Part shown: positions 12,240 to 24,711 of the stretch, in pieces
How the letters are laid out: each line of letters begins with the position of its first letter
How positions within the stretch are numbered: the stretch's first letter is position 1
Source of the DNA: Cryptomeria japonica
Lineage: Eukaryota > Streptophyta > Pinopsida > Cupressales > Cupressaceae
Assembly: GCF_030272615.1 (NCBI RefSeq)
Contig: NC_081411.1
Coordinates: forward strand, 42,459,140-42,523,139
Length of the DNA: 64,000 nucleotides
Reading direction: 5' to 3'
Program-made: the position numbers and the translations under genes
The notes under the pieces: model-generated
Database searches by the model: none
Seen by the model: the letters and a program-made list of their open reading frames with translations, nothing else
Told to the model about the DNA's origin: nothing

Positions 12240-13330
12240 AGGTAAAGAATTTTTTGTGTTTGGGGTGGACCTACTGTTGCATTAACTGACTTTCCACCCG
12301 CCTTCGGGGTCTTGGGAGAAAGAAGGGAGGTGACAATGACATCCAAGTTTATTTTATTCTACGTAGAGATGGGTATCTTTGATTGGGGATTTCATCACCC
12401 CACAGAGGTACTTCAAACTGAGATACGTTGGGGATATCATCTCTCCCAGTGTACTCTTGAGTGGATTTCTTTCGAGCCGCTATATAAATATACTAGTTGG
12501 GTGGCTAGAGTGTTGAGTGAATTCGACATATGTGGGGGCGTTCCCTACACCGATAAGCTCAACTAAAGTCTTAAATGGCTTAATCTAAGAATCTGTCATT
12601 GGATTGGGATCCCTCGAAACATTATACTACGAACCAATTTAGTTGCCAAAAACCCTACTTCTAGTGATTTCGGGAGTGCCGATTGTACCCCATAGATTCC
12701 CTTCATGTACCTTACACTATGATACAAAAATCCCTTGACTATAAGATCTTCAGATCTTTGGGGTAAGAGAGACTGGCATGCCTGAGAAGTGTGTGCCATG
12801 GAGTGGAGCTAGTGCTACCAGATTCTCTATCTGTTCATTTTGTCTTGGTATTTTGTAAGGGCCTCATTTGAATGGTTTCCACTTTCCAACCTAAGATTAT
12901 ATTCTGTTCTTTTTCATGTATCGTTGTGCTAGACTAGTATCGAGTCATTCCTGTGGGCTATTTCAGGCCCTATCCTATGTATCTCCGAATTTTTTAAGAT
13001 TGTATGAAAATTGAGTCAGTTAGCTATACTACCTCCAGGCAATTGTTCTTAGATTTGGAAAACTACCGAAACTAGTCTCCAACATGAAATTACAGAAAAC
13101 AAAGTCCATTTTTAAACCAAAAACTTTGAGTCCTTAAATACTTGTGACCCTAGGAAATCCTTTTGCATAGTCCCGCTTACGTCCTCATTATCCTACTAGT
13201 CCTTTGCATAGTCCCACTTATATCCGCATTATCATTCTAAGTCTTAGCATGTAGTTCTCATTCACATCTTCATTATCATCCATACTCATTGCATTTGTCC
13301 ATATTATCATATACGTCTTTGTCTAGACCT
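12240..13330 (+). other. Noncoding leader of gypsy A, with a block shared with gypsy B
   Basis: No convincing gene. The part at 12760-12835 (GAGAAGTGTGTGCC, GTGGAGCTAGTGCTACCAG) resembles 17500-17560 of B (GAGAAGTGAGTGTCG, GGTGGAGCTAGTGAGGTCAAG). From 13160 to 13330 there are loose repeats of GCATAGTCCC, CTTACGTCCTCATTATC and relatives. The frames at 12312-12566 and 12596-12799 have no recognisable features. Confidence 0.5.
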
Positions 13331-13335
13331 CATAT

Positions 13336-13647
13336 ATGTCTAAGTCCATTGGTAGGTATAGAGTCATAGCATGTGTCTTCATGGGTCTCCCAGGTGATGG
13401 TTTGCTCCCCTTCGAGCAACCTAATCTAGTACCAAATGACGGTCAACAAGAAATCATTGATGGTCTAGCTAACTTGGCCTGGGATTTAAGAAGACACGTA
13501 CCTCAATATATAGGAGTCATACACGAGATAAACATTGAGTCTAAGATTGCTCATAGAACTGATAAAGAGATTGAGGTAGAATAACTTAGTCAAGAAATGG
13601 AAAGACTCGCATTAGAGAAATCCAAAAATGCTCAGAATCCTCAATAG
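13336..13647 (+). pseudogene. Upstream reading frame before gag of gypsy A (unknown)
   Basis: A frame of 82 codons starts MSKSIGRYRVIAC, ends at 13584, and continues in frame after the stop as LSQEMERLALEKSKNAQNPQ to a second stop. Acidic and helical toward the end. It sits about 170 bp before gag. No family recognised; it may be a degraded gag extension or an extra ORF. Confidence 0.35.
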
Positions 13648-13821
13648 AGAGTCTAATATAGTCTTGCATACTTCATATTTACGTCTATAGTCTAGCATTA
13701 AGTCATCATCTTACATAGAACCACCCTCATATAGCAGTTTTATATGCCCATCACATGGTCGCAAAAAGCGAAAGGTATAATGGACCCGAACAACACATAG
13801 TCTATAAACCCTACTTGGAAC

Positions 13822-15545
13822 ATGGACATGTCAACTAGTGAACACTCAGATACTCAGACGATGTCAACCCTAAACGAACTACAAGAACATCTAATGAAAG
13901 AAGAAATTGAGTCGGCTCAACAAGATCTACATATACTTATGATCTTAGATGCACTCATACATAGCGATAGGGACAAGTATCTCTCATTGTTAAATGGGGC
14001 AAAACTACCTGAAAATTTTGATGTCACAAAGATCTTACCACTGGGAAAAAATTTAGGTCTAGATAGTAGTCAAACGCTGACCACAACACAAATGCAAGTA
14101 ATGACCTCCAGTTTTCCTCACAATGTACCTATCCAAACAAATGTCAACACAAATGCAAATTTCCAAACAAGTGCGATCAATGTTAGTATACCAGCACAAA
14201 GCATACCGATAATATCGAGTGTCTCAACACCTATTCAAACACAAGCAACAAGTGCAACCCAACCTCTCATTTCCTATTCTATAGGATTGACATATGGTCA
14301 CCAAAATGCAAATCTAGGTCTGACCAATGCGACAAGTACAACTCAACCAAACATGGGTTCGCATCACTTATTTCACAGTACTTAGTGGAACGCACAACAC
14401 ACAAAATTATAATCACGGTGCCTTCCACCAACCTCCAAGTTATGCAACAACGAATCCTTTTGTGGGAAATACACAAATACAAGGTTTACCTTTGACTCAA
14501 ATGGATATTTTGACACAACAAATGCAAAGTTTGCAACAACAAATGACAACCATGCAGACTGGTAATGATAAAAAGAGCTACATAATGTAGGACTTGCGTC
14601 CTTATCAATTTGATCACACATTATACATGCTTCCTTTCCCACAACATTTCGAAACACCAAAGTTTGATAGATATCGAGGAAAGAGTGATCCTAGAGATCA
14701 TATCAGAGAATTTTTTATGGCATGTATAGAGGTTGCTTCAGAAGATACTTATCTAATGAGACTATTTCCTAAAAGTCTAGGAGGTCCGGCTTTAGAGTGG
14801 TTTTCACATTTACCACCAACTATCACATCATGGGGAGAATTAGCAGAACAATTTATTGCAAACTTCTCACATAACATCAACACCCCAGTTACTTTGATGG
14901 ACTTATGTGCTGCTAAACAATATGAGAATGAAACATTTGCATCCTTCATACAATGATGGAGGGCTCTCTATAGGAGGTGCAAGACAATTATCCCAGAAAC
15001 AGAACAAGTGGATATGTTCACAGCAAACTTGATTCCCAAGATTAAATATCTGATCCAAATGCAATGTTTATCTACCTTCAAACAAATCAGGGAACAAGCT
15101 CTCAAATGTGAGAAGGGACTAATAGAAAAATGTCTTATTAAGTAAGGCAACACCAACACCAATGACAAATCAAAATTTTGGTCAAAAAACAAAAATGTGA
15201 CTAATGATGGTGTTGTAGACACTAGAACAGTTAATAGAACGCAACTAGTTTTATCATTGGGAACAAATCAATCATCAAATCCAAAAGTGGGGAATAACCC
15301 TCTTTCAACAAATGTAAATGCTACACAAAACATGAACACAAGATACCCTAGGGTAAATGCTCCAAGAAGAAATTACACGCCTCTAGGAGAACCGATTGAG
15401 TCAACACTCAAAAAATTAATACAAAAAAACATGACCACTTTACTAGAAATAAGAGTATATGAACCAGGTCCTTTCAAACCCACATGGTGGAATGACAATG
15501 ATTTCTGTGATTATCATCGAACTAAAAGTCACAAAACAACGAGTC
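13822..15545 (+). pseudogene. Gag of gypsy A (interrupted by B)
   Basis: The N-terminal part (13822-14385) is Ser/Thr/Gln/Asn-rich, with LNGAKLPENFDVTKI matching B's MAQSGAKIPHDFDMSQI. The retrotransposon gag core follows at 14594-14956: PKFDRYRGKSDPRDHI, FFMACIEVA, LMRLFPKSLGGPALEWF, TSWGELAEQFIANFSHNI. A late segment (15197-15545) has YTPLGEPIEST and WWNDNDFCDYHRTKSHKT, just before B's LTR. The frame resumes at 31791. Stops and frame changes occur near 14385, 14590 and 14957. Confidence 0.85.
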
Positions 15546-15550
15546 GCTAT

Positions 15551-16319
15551 TGTAGACACCTAAAATTGTCCAGTCTAATTAAATAAATATTTTATTTATT
15601 TAATTATCTAAGCTTAATTCTTCTATTAATTAAATAAATCTTTATTTATTTAATTAATTCATTTATCCTCTTCTAGCCTTATTTCTCATTTAAATAAATA
15701 CATTTATTTATTTAAATTACCCCTTTTCCTAAATTAAATAAATATTTTATTTATTTAATTATCCCACTTCTTCTATTAATTAAATAAATCTTTATTTATT
15801 TAATTAATTCATTAACCTTTTCTACTTATGACACATGTCATTCATCTCTTAATTCCTACACTACCTACCCTCTCATTATTTTATTATTTCTTTTACCTAC
15901 CCTCTAATCATAGCCGACCTCCTTTTACACCTCTCAATCTTATCCCTCCATTTCATATAGCGTCTTCTATATAAGGAGATGCTTCCTTCATTATCAAAAC
16001 CCCCCATTGACTACTTGACTACACTACGCTTTTGAACATATGCGATCCTACTTGCAACCACATTTTGTTCTTTGTTGAGCTCTTGTGCACATAAAATCTG
16101 AGAGCAAATATATCAAGCAAGATCAATGGAGATAGGAAGAATGGAGATTCAAACCTTATTGGACATGTGAAGGTATAATCTTTGTGATTTCATTTGATTT
16201 GCATTGTCTTAGGTAATCTTCATATGTTATGGTGGATCTTTGTTGTTGTTAGGCCAGGGTTTTGTGGTTGAATTCATTTAGTCTTTCAACATTGTTGCTA
16301 TCCATTTTCACCATATACA
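15551..16319 (+). repeat. 5' LTR of gypsy B
   Basis: TGTAGACACCTAAAATTGTC to ACCATATACA. Contains alternating TTAATTAAATAAAT/TTTATTTATTTAATT inverted words in the first 240 bp and a TATA box CTATATAAGG near 15969. Confidence 0.92.
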
Positions 16320-16342
16320 TTTTGGCACGCCTGGTGGGACTC
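16320..16342 (+). promoter_or_regulatory. Primer binding site of gypsy B
   Basis: TTTTGGCACGCCTGGTGGG directly after the LTR; the site begins at TGG (16323). The tRNA is not assigned here. Confidence 0.75.
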
Positions 16343-16429
16343 TTGTCCCTTTTGCATTTAACATTTTTGTTGCAGATTTTGTGTTTTGAAGTTGCAGATT
16401 TGACATTTCCGACAACATTTTGACATTTT

Positions 16430-18100
16430 CACATCTGCGTACTTTTGGATCGCGTTTTTGGTTTTCTGCCACGTCTATGACATCTGGGATCGCATCTACG
16501 ACCTTGATAGTATTTTATTTTGCAGATTTTGAAAACCGCATCTGTGTTCTTCAGTCACGTCTGCGGTGTTTTTAGACGCGTCTGTGCCCAGAAATCATGT
16601 GTGGGTTCTGGAACCGCATCTGTGTTTCACAGAAGCGTGTCTGCATTAGGAAGCCACGTCTGTGTCTGGGGTAACCATGTTTGTGTTCATGGATTTTGTT
16701 TTTGGGGTTTTATTGATTCAGTTTTTGGTCATTTAATGTTTCAGATCTGGTTTATTTTGAGCTAACATTTGTAGATCTAGCTAATGATATTGGTGCAGTT
16801 TGTCTTGAAAGCGAGATCGTTTGGTAGAAGGCCCCTATTTTCACAAAGTCTTTTGGATTTAAAATTTACCTAACTTGTGTGCTTGCAGGAAGGGGTGATT
16901 ATTTCAAACAATCCAAACTACTAACAAATCTTTGTTGCAGGTCCTTGGCAAGGGTTTTCAGATTTTTATTGTGTGCCTTGTTTTCATAGACTAGAAAACA
17001 CTTCAATTGGTGCACTAAAATTGAATCATTGTCTTTTGTGTCTTGAGCAATAGGCTCTTTTTGTTTAATCTTTAGAGGGCCTATCTTCCCGTGTGGTCAT
17101 TAGGACTACTAGTGAGAAGAGAATGACCCAAGTGGTAGCGAGGAAAACCCACCTCTTCCGAACCACTATAAACAACTGTATTCATGGTGAAAACTATGGA
17201 TAATGTGTGTTGATTAGTTCATATCGACACTATGTCTCCCCATAAACCCGTTTGATCAAATTTATTTGATCATTTGTAGGGCGTAACCCCTACCGGCTGG
17301 GAGCCTTCTTTATTTATAGAGATGAAAGTGCCGCATGTATGGCCACATGAGCAGATGCCCTTACTAGCACCTTTTTGTTTTAGAAGCCAAAATCCTTCTA
17401 GTTGTTGGGGCAGGAGGTCGGACCTCTGGTAGTGGCCCATACACATATGGTTCTTAGTAGAGATACAAAGTTTTCCACGAGGAGTTTTTGTGGGGACTGA
17501 TGCTTCGCTGACCCGAGAAGTGAGTGTCGAGGGTGGAGCTAGTGAGGTCAAGCATCTAAGTATCCACTCTGAATAGCGTAGCCTGGGGGGTAAAACCTCA
17601 TGTGGGATCAACAACTATTGTCTTGGCCAGCCATAAGAATTGTGCTTGACTTATTTTAAACATTCAAAACATTCGAGACCAAACAACAAAATATTGTGTC
17701 TTTTGTGTCTTCAAGTGTATGCAAGACATTTTTACATCAAACAACACACTTTTCTTGGAGTTATTTTGAGTCTAAACACTTACAAAAATTGAGTCCTCAT
17801 CAACATTGTGTCCTCTTGTCATGAAAAATAGTCAAACAGTTAGATTTGGTCACAACAAAACAACTTCACAGATTGGAAAACATTGCACAAATTTTGTAGA
17901 AATGCGTCTGTGTCTGACATAATAGCATCTGTGTCGTATAACCACGTCTGTGAAGGGCAGAAACGCATCTGTGTTTCCAGAATCAACATTGCAAGTTACA
18001 AAAAAATCTTAGAAACACATCTGTGTTAAACAGAACCACGTTTGTGTCAAGAAATCACGTCTATGAAGTATACAGGCACGTCTATGTTCAGAATTGAAAA
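16430..18100 (+). repeat. Leader of gypsy B with two arrays of a CG-containing TCTGTG motif
   Basis: About 12 variants of CACGTCTGTG, CGCATCTGTG and CGCGTCTGTG occur at 16434-16700, and about 9 more at 17900-18085, spaced about 20-30 bp. Between them (16760-17890) is noncoding leader, including a possible hairpin AGTGGT..GAGG..CCTC..ACCACT near 17131-17167 and the block shared with A near 17500-17560. The motif recurs in the opposite orientation at 30255-30490, in the antisense intron. The reading frame at 16520-16765 only reflects the repeats. Confidence 0.7.
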
Positions 18101-18578
18101 ACTTTTACAGTCCAGCAAACACACATAGTTAGTTTCAGAATTCTTGAGCTTCCTAGGTTGTTTCTCCAGGTTTTGATCTAGCATTCGACCTATCTTTGGG
18201 TCTCACATAGTCCATCATTTTTTTACACCTTACATTACATTCACATTTGTCTAAAATTGAGTCAAAAGGTCACTTGCTTGTCCTCAACATACTTTGTCAA
18301 CACACTACATACAACAACACTTTGCTAAGTGGTCCCTCATCAAGGTCTATCACCTTTGGGTCGCATTTGGTCTTACTTAAAGTCAAGGTCAACTTACCTC
18401 ATCAAGAGAAACTATCCTCTCTTTGGAAGTCACACCTACTCTACTACATACATACTTGGTCTTACACTTTGGACATTGCAAGTACACCTCAGATTCATTT
18501 ACATTCCATCCAACTCTTGGTCTTCCATACTTTTTCAATTTTCATCTAGTCTCAGACATCTCGGTCAATACCTAGTTC

Positions 18579-20489
18579 ATGGTTGAAACCCGTCTTCAAA
18601 AATCTAGGAGAGAAACTAAAGAGGCTCAAGAGTCCGCAAACATGAGTTCTTATGAGTATGGCAATGATATCTTTTTCAATTCTGATCATACTACATTACC
18701 TGACATGGATGCTTATAGAAACATTCCAAATGTTGAGAACATGGACACTACAAACAACAATGATACACACAATGACAATATGGACAACTTTTCTGTACAT
18801 TCAGCAGATGTGGAAGAATCCATTATGGATCCCCGTTTCAATAGATTGATTGAGGAAATAATGAGGAGAGATAGACAATACTTCTTACAATTGATGGCAC
18901 AAAGTGGAGCCAAGATCCCTCATGATTTTGACATGTCTCAAATAATGGAAAATCGACCTTTGCAACAAACTCACTCCAACATGGATCAAAGGAGGCCTAA
19001 TAGTGGAGGTAATAGAGGACCACATCTTGTGCCTGAATCACCATCATCTTTGTTTCAAAAACCAGAGGTCCCACATACACATGGTCAAGCATATGATACT
19101 CACCTTCACAGACCATTATGGAAGTCTTATGTAGAGAAATATGCTCAATCACATATCAATGCTAAGGATCAACCACCAAAGCAATTGGATATGCAAAGGC
19201 ATGCTCAAAATTTGGACACAAGGAAACCCCGTGTCAAATTTGGGGGCAACAAATTAGAACATGACATGCCTGTAGTGTATGGTATACATGGAAAAAATAG
19301 ATATTTCGTTCCTCAACATGAATCCATACCAAGTGGTCCATATACGCAACATCATTATAGACCTACTCCATATGAACATGTGTATGATCAATATCATCCA
19401 TATATGCAACATGCTCCTCCTCCAATTGGTGCCTCAAGCATGGGATATGGTCCAAGGAGTCGATCTCCACCTAAGAACAATTTGGAGCAACAAATCAGGG
19501 ACTTACAAAAGAAAATGGAGGACATAAATACACTAAAGCCAACATACACAATGAGAGACATATGTCCTTATCCATTTGACAAGAGCATTCCAATGCCTCC
19601 ATTTCCTACACACTTTGTGATGCCTAAGTTTGATAAGTACAGAGGCAAAGGGGATCCTAAGGCACACATAAGACAGTTTTTCACAGCCTGCATTGAGGTA
19701 GCAGCAGAAGAGACATATTTGATGAGATTATTCCCACAAAGCTTAGGTGATCAAGCTATGGAATGGTTCTCCCAACTTCCACCTGGAATTAAGTCTTGGG
19801 GTGAGCTAGCAGAGGCATTTATTCAACATTTCTCCTACAACATAGAGACAGACATATCAGTCACTACTTTGTGCAACACCAAGCAAAAAGATGGAGAGTC
19901 CTTTTCGTCATTTTTACAAAGATGGAGAAATGTAGCTAGCAGATGCTCTTGTGAAATTCCACAAAAACAAATGGTGGAGATGTTCACCCAGAATGTCAAC
20001 AAAGACATTGGCTATGATCTAAGGAAAAATTGTTTGTCCACCTTCAAGGATGTCATTGAAAAAGGCTTAGCGACATAAAAAGTCCTAATTGAACAAGGAG
20101 TCATTAAGATATTCAAGGAAAACAAAGATGACTTTAAAGGAAAAGATAAGCCAAGATTTTGGAATAAAAACAAGAACACAGTCAATGATGGTGTTGTGGA
20201 TGCCAATACGATGCGACCCAAATTCATTTTTTCAGGATCAAGCTCTACAAACAATCAAGTGAATACTCAAACAACTTCTAGATCACAAAGGAAGTATACC
20301 CCATTGGGAGAACCACTTGAGTCAGTCTTCAAGAAGCTAGTGGCAAACAAAGTAATCACAATTCCAGATTTTCCTCCATATGAACCAAAGGTCAAACCAA
20401 ATTGGTGGAATGATGATGAATATTGTGAATTTCATAAGAGCAAGGTTCATAAGACAGGAAATTGTCATCGACTGAAGAACATCATATAG
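18579..20489 (+). pseudogene. Gag of gypsy B (499-codon open frame plus tail)
   Basis: The main frame runs 18579-20078 from MVETRLQKSRRE. The first about 330 residues are polar, rich in His, Asn, Gln and Pro. The gag core is at about residues 345-460: PKFDKYRGKGDPKAHIRQF, ACIEVAAEETYLMRLFPQS, AMEWFSQLPPGIKSWGELAE, HFSYNIETD, then LQRWRNVASRC. A TAA at 20076-20078 cuts the frame, but the reading continues to 20489 with YTPLGEPLESVFKKL and WWNDDEYCEFHKSKVHKTG. The last is a Cys/His-containing segment shared with A. Confidence 0.88.
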
Positions 20490-21959
20490 GATCTCATTGA
20501 TAGAGGTGACATTGAGATTGAAGGACATTCATCCAACCAAGAACATGAGATGTTTAAGGAACCATTCCCAAAGCATGACAAGGGAAAAGCTAAAGCCACA
20601 GATGACCAAACCAACTATACCAGAGAAACCTATAACTATGATTCAACTATCAATCACATTTTGATGGACAATTACGTCTCTACCATTATCATCAAGGACA
20701 AAACCCTTGAGAATTCTACCTAGAGACCCAAGATCGTTCTGAAAGGAATTGGATCTTCTTCTGAACCTACCTCTGAATGTCATGTTACAACCCGTCGAGG
20801 TAAAATCACTTTGCAAGGTGCTCCCATTAAAAACACCACTTCTTCATCAACCAAACTTGAGTATGACCTTGTAGAACAGTTAGGGAAAACACCCGCACTC
20901 ATCTCCATCCTTGAGCTCTTACGCATATCCCCTGCACATAAAGCTATTCTTGACAAAATCTTGAGAGACATTGCCATTCCTACTAATCTGAACGTGGACC
21001 AGTTTCAAGCCATGGTGGGATACCTTTCCATTCCACACTCCCTTACATTCACAGAAGCCGACGACGCCTCCGTGAGCCAACCATATAATGCACCACTACA
21101 CATTGAAGCCTTCATACACAAACATCGAATAAAACGAGTCCTGATAGATGGAGGAGATGGTCTAAACATTTTTACATTGAGCACAATTAAACAATTGGGA
21201 TATTCTGATAAAGCTGTGAATTCTACAAACAAAATCACCATCAAGGCATATGATGATGAAGAGCATTCATCGAAGGGCACAGTCACCTTACCTCTCAGAG
21301 TTGGGCTAATTATGAAGGATGTGATTTGTCAAGTACTTGATATTGATCTCACTTACAACATATTGCTAGGACATCCTTGGATTCATGAAATGAGGGCAGT
21401 CCCATCTACATATCACCAATGCATTAAGTTTCCTCACAATGGAGGGGAGGTTACAGTTAATGGTGATCCTAATCCGTTCATATACTGCAATAGCCTAAGA
21501 TCAAAAACTGAGACCATCATTCCCAGTAATCATGAAGCTGTTCCTTCTTCTGCATACATTGATCCTGAGTCATTAAAACCTTCAACATCAAAACAAGGTG
21601 AGCTTAAAGGCAAATTTCAGGACAAGGGCATGAGGCAATACACTTTAAATCAGACCATGTACTTACAACAAGTCAGGAGTTCACCGAAAGAATATGAGGA
21701 CCACATCCTAACAAGCAAGTATCCATCATTGTACTCAAATGGGACCCTACTACCTTTCAAAGATGGGGCGAACTGGAAGAGGAAGACTTATACAAAATGC
21801 TTTACAAAGACCTTGAGGATGATACACAAGATCACATCAGTCTACCATGTGAGAAATATGGCAAAGGTTTCAAGATCCTACAAAAATTTGGGTATGATGG
21901 AAAAAGCCCTCTTGGGTTACGAAAGGAAGGTATCATTGAACCTCTACAACCTGAATTGA
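20490..21959 (+). pseudogene. Protease region of gypsy B
   Basis: The long frame 20811-21959 contains YDLVEQLGKTPALISILEL, then the retropepsin-like core RVLIDGGDGLNIFTL (active-site triplet D-G-G rather than DSG/DTG), KAYDDEEHSSKGTVTLPL and LLGHPWIHEM, followed by HQCIKF. A and many Tat proteases also have D-G-G. The frame shifts near 21800-21950, where the G-patch is in another frame. Confidence 0.8.
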
Positions 21960-23035
21960 CATTCAAAAAGGAACGCTCGAAGGGACTTGGTTTCCTGACT
22001 TCCAAGGTCCATGCTCAAAGGATAGAAGAAGCTTTGCAAATCAAAGCTGCCAAAATTAAATAAGAAGATTGCTATTCCATAGACTCCAACGAATGGGAAT
22101 GGGGTTCAGACAAATCCTCCAGTGACTACGAGCTCACCAAGATATTCAGAGAGCTAGATGAACCCATAGAAGAAGAGGAATTTTATAAAAAATTCAAAGT
22201 GGGTCAAGAAATAAACCATGAGGATTCCACACAGTCCTTGTCTCAAGGTCCTAGGTTGAAATCACATAGGATGAGAACACCTATCCCAGAATGCGCTACT
22301 AGTGATGATAATTTGGATTCATTCACGATTGAGACTGATGAGGAGAGTGCCATCGATGACCTCGATAATTACCTTGACATACCTGAATATAACTGCATCT
22401 TCACTCTTAGCCCCGCTAACTTTGAAGACATTAAAGGCCTTCCCCTTGTTCACCATCAACTCATTGACTGGGATCATGAAGGACCTGCACAGTTTGACAC
22501 ATTCCAAAATGATGAAGCTTTTATTGACTATCTTGGCATATGAGAGGATCTTACCCCTAGGGACCATAAAGTGGGATACACTATAGAACTCAATAGCATG
22601 GCATATTTTGGTGAGGGCATCGAGCCTTCTAGTTGCAAAAATATAAAAATAAAAACAAAGCAAGGGTCTTATGGCGAAAACCACACTGTGGCGCTATCTG
22701 ACCCCCAAAAAGTAAAAAGAAAGGACGTATCTAAGGGTGAAAACCTCTCTGAGGCACCCAAAGATGGAAGGCTCAACATTCTCCCAGCATCATATGAGGA
22801 AAAGTCATCCATGTTGGTAGAAGAGACTATCAAAACAAACATTGGTACAAAAGAGGTTCCACACAACATATTCCTGGCTCAATCGTTGACGGAGTCAGAA
22901 AGGTCAAAATTCATAAGTTTCTTCAGGGAGAAACAAATCAACTTTGCATGGTCATACGCTGATATGCTGGGATTAGATCCAGATTTGGTAATGCATCATT
23001 TGACAGTTAAACCGGGGGCAAAACCAGTGAAATAG
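21797..23035 (+). pseudogene. G-patch and linker of gypsy B pol
   Basis: The frame at 21797-22063 contains GKGFKILQKFGYDGKSPLG and RKEGIIEPLQ, a G-patch-like motif placed between protease and RT as in Tat elements. The acidic linker (22199-23035) ends in SLTESERSKFISFFRE and FAWSYADMLGLDPDLVMHHL, the usual lead-in to RT. Two GGTGAAAACC-type hairpins overlap this coding linker (22671-22697 and 22735-22759). Confidence 0.75.
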
Positions 23036-23798
23036 AAATTAAGAAAGATGCATCCACAAGTTGCACTATTGGTCAAAGCAGAACTTGAGAAATTATTGGA
23101 TGTCGGATTCATACGCCCAATTGATTATCCTGAATGGATCTCCAATTTAGTACCTGTCAGTAAACCAGATCGCAGCATCAGAATATGTATAGATTTTAGA
23201 GACATCAACAAAGCTTGTCCTAAGGATGATTTCCCATTACCAAATATTGACTTGATTGTCGATCTCACAGCAGGCCATGAAATTTTTATCATTGATGGAT
23301 GGATTCTCTAGTTATAATCAAATAAAGATCACGTCTGAGGATCAACACAAAACATCTTTCACTTGTCCTTGGGGAACGTTTTGTTGGAATGTCATGCCCT
23401 TTGGGCTAAAAAATGCAGGCGCTACATATCAAAGAGCCATGACTACTATCTTTCACGATCTCATGCATGTAACTGTGGAAGATTATGTTGATGACCTCTT
23501 AGGCAAATCAATAGACAGAGATACACATTTGGACATACTTTCAGTCATCTTTGATCGGTTGGAAAAATACAAACTAAGATTAAACCCTAAGAAATGTGTC
23601 TTTGGAGTAACCTCCGGGAAACTCCTAGGATTCATTGTATCAAAAAGAGGGATCGAAGCCGATCCAGCAAAAGTCAAAGCCATCCTAAAGATGCAACCAC
23701 CAAGGAATATCAGTCAACTTCAGTCTTTACAAGGGAGACTCCAATCCATATGAAGATTCATAGCATAACTTACAGATAAGTGTAATCCTTTTCAGCAC
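23036..23798 (+). pseudogene. Reverse transcriptase of gypsy B
   Basis: HPQVALLVKAELEKLLDVGF, RICIDFRDINKACPKDDFPL and then, after a one-base frame change near 23290, SLMDGFSSYNQIKI, GTFCWNVMPFGLKNAGATYQ and VEDYVDDLL, the catalytic YVDD. It ends with KCVFGVTSGKLLGFIVS and LQSLQGRLQSI. All core motifs are present; the frame change and a stop at 23751-23753 break it. Confidence 0.88.
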
Positions 23799-24389
23799 TT
23801 GCTACATAAAAACATCAAATTCAAATGGGATGATAACTGTCAACAAGCTTTCCAGACACTCAAAGATTATCTTTTGAATCCGCTAGTTTTGATGCCACCA
23901 GTTCTAGATCAGCCTTTGTTACTATACATATCAGCCACTCCAACAGCACTAGGGGCACTCTTAGCACAACAAATTGCTGAGGGCAAAGAAAAAGTAGTAT
24001 ACTATATCAGTTGCACATTGGTGGGATATGAGCTAAACTACACACCAATTGAGCGTGCATGTCTTGCCGTGGTCTTTGCTTCACAAAAATTATGACATTA
24101 CATGCTCACTCATAAGACTAAGTTGGTTGTGAGAATTGATCCATTGAAATACCTTCTCAATAAGGCAACACTTATTGGGCGACTGGCCAAATGGGTAATG
24201 ATCCTGAGTGAATTCAATATTGAGTATGTGGACAGAAAAGCAATAAAAGGACAAGCTATCACAGATCAGTTAGCAGATGCTCCCATGATAGATGATGTTC
24301 CTCTAACTTTAGAATTTCTAGATGAATCCATTTTAACAGTGTCACATGCAAAGCCTTGGCAACTATACTTTGACGGCTCATACACATAG
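23799..24389 (+). pseudogene. RNase H of gypsy B
   Basis: Begins KFKWDDNCQQAFQTLKDYL, with LLLYISATPTALGALLAQ, VYYISCTLVGYELNYTPIE and LAVVFASQKL, then a stop at about 24095. It resumes with LKYLLNKATLIGRLAKWVMI and FNIEYVDRKAIKGQAI. This is the retroviral-type RNase H that follows RT in all gypsy elements. Confidence 0.8.
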
Positions 24390-24711
24390 CATGGGGCAGG
24401 AGTTGGTATCCTCTTTATAACTCCCCAAGGGGATTCTATACCAAAATCATACCACTTATCATTTCCTTGCACTAATAACATAGCGGATATGAGGCATTAA
24501 CAACAGGATTACGAATTGCAGTTCAGTGGAAGATCCAGGAACTTCGTGTTTTTGGGGACTCTTAGCTAGTAATCCGTCAAGCAACTGATGATTACCAAAC
24601 AAAGGATGAGAAATTAATGCCTTACAAAAGAATGGTGGATGACTTGAAACAACATTTCACAAAATAGACTTTGAGCAGATACCAAGAGAGCAGAATCGAG
24701 CTGCAGATGCC
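24345..24711 (+). pseudogene. Second (archaeal-type) RNase H of gypsy B
   Basis: Starts PWQLYFDGSYT, a stop, then HGAGVGILFITPQGDSIPKS and later VFGDS..VIRQATDDYQTKD and IPREQNRAADAMATI. A second RNase H with the DGS and GDS catalytic context between RNase H and integrase is a recognised trait of the Tat lineage. Several stops break it. Confidence 0.75.

Noticed and set aside
16520..16765. 81-codon frame rich in SHVCV repeats
   Set aside because: It is a translation of the reiterated TCTGTG motif; no conserved start or relative.
17183..17194. CATGGTGAAAAC in the leader of B as a sixth GGTGAAAACC hairpin
   Set aside because: The 12-base start is identical to the hairpin at 26341, but the downstream arm does not pair.
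20811..21959. D-G-G in place of D-S/T-G in the gypsy protease as a novel active site
   Set aside because: Both A and B have it and it is, to my knowledge, common in the Tat lineage, so it is not remarkable here.
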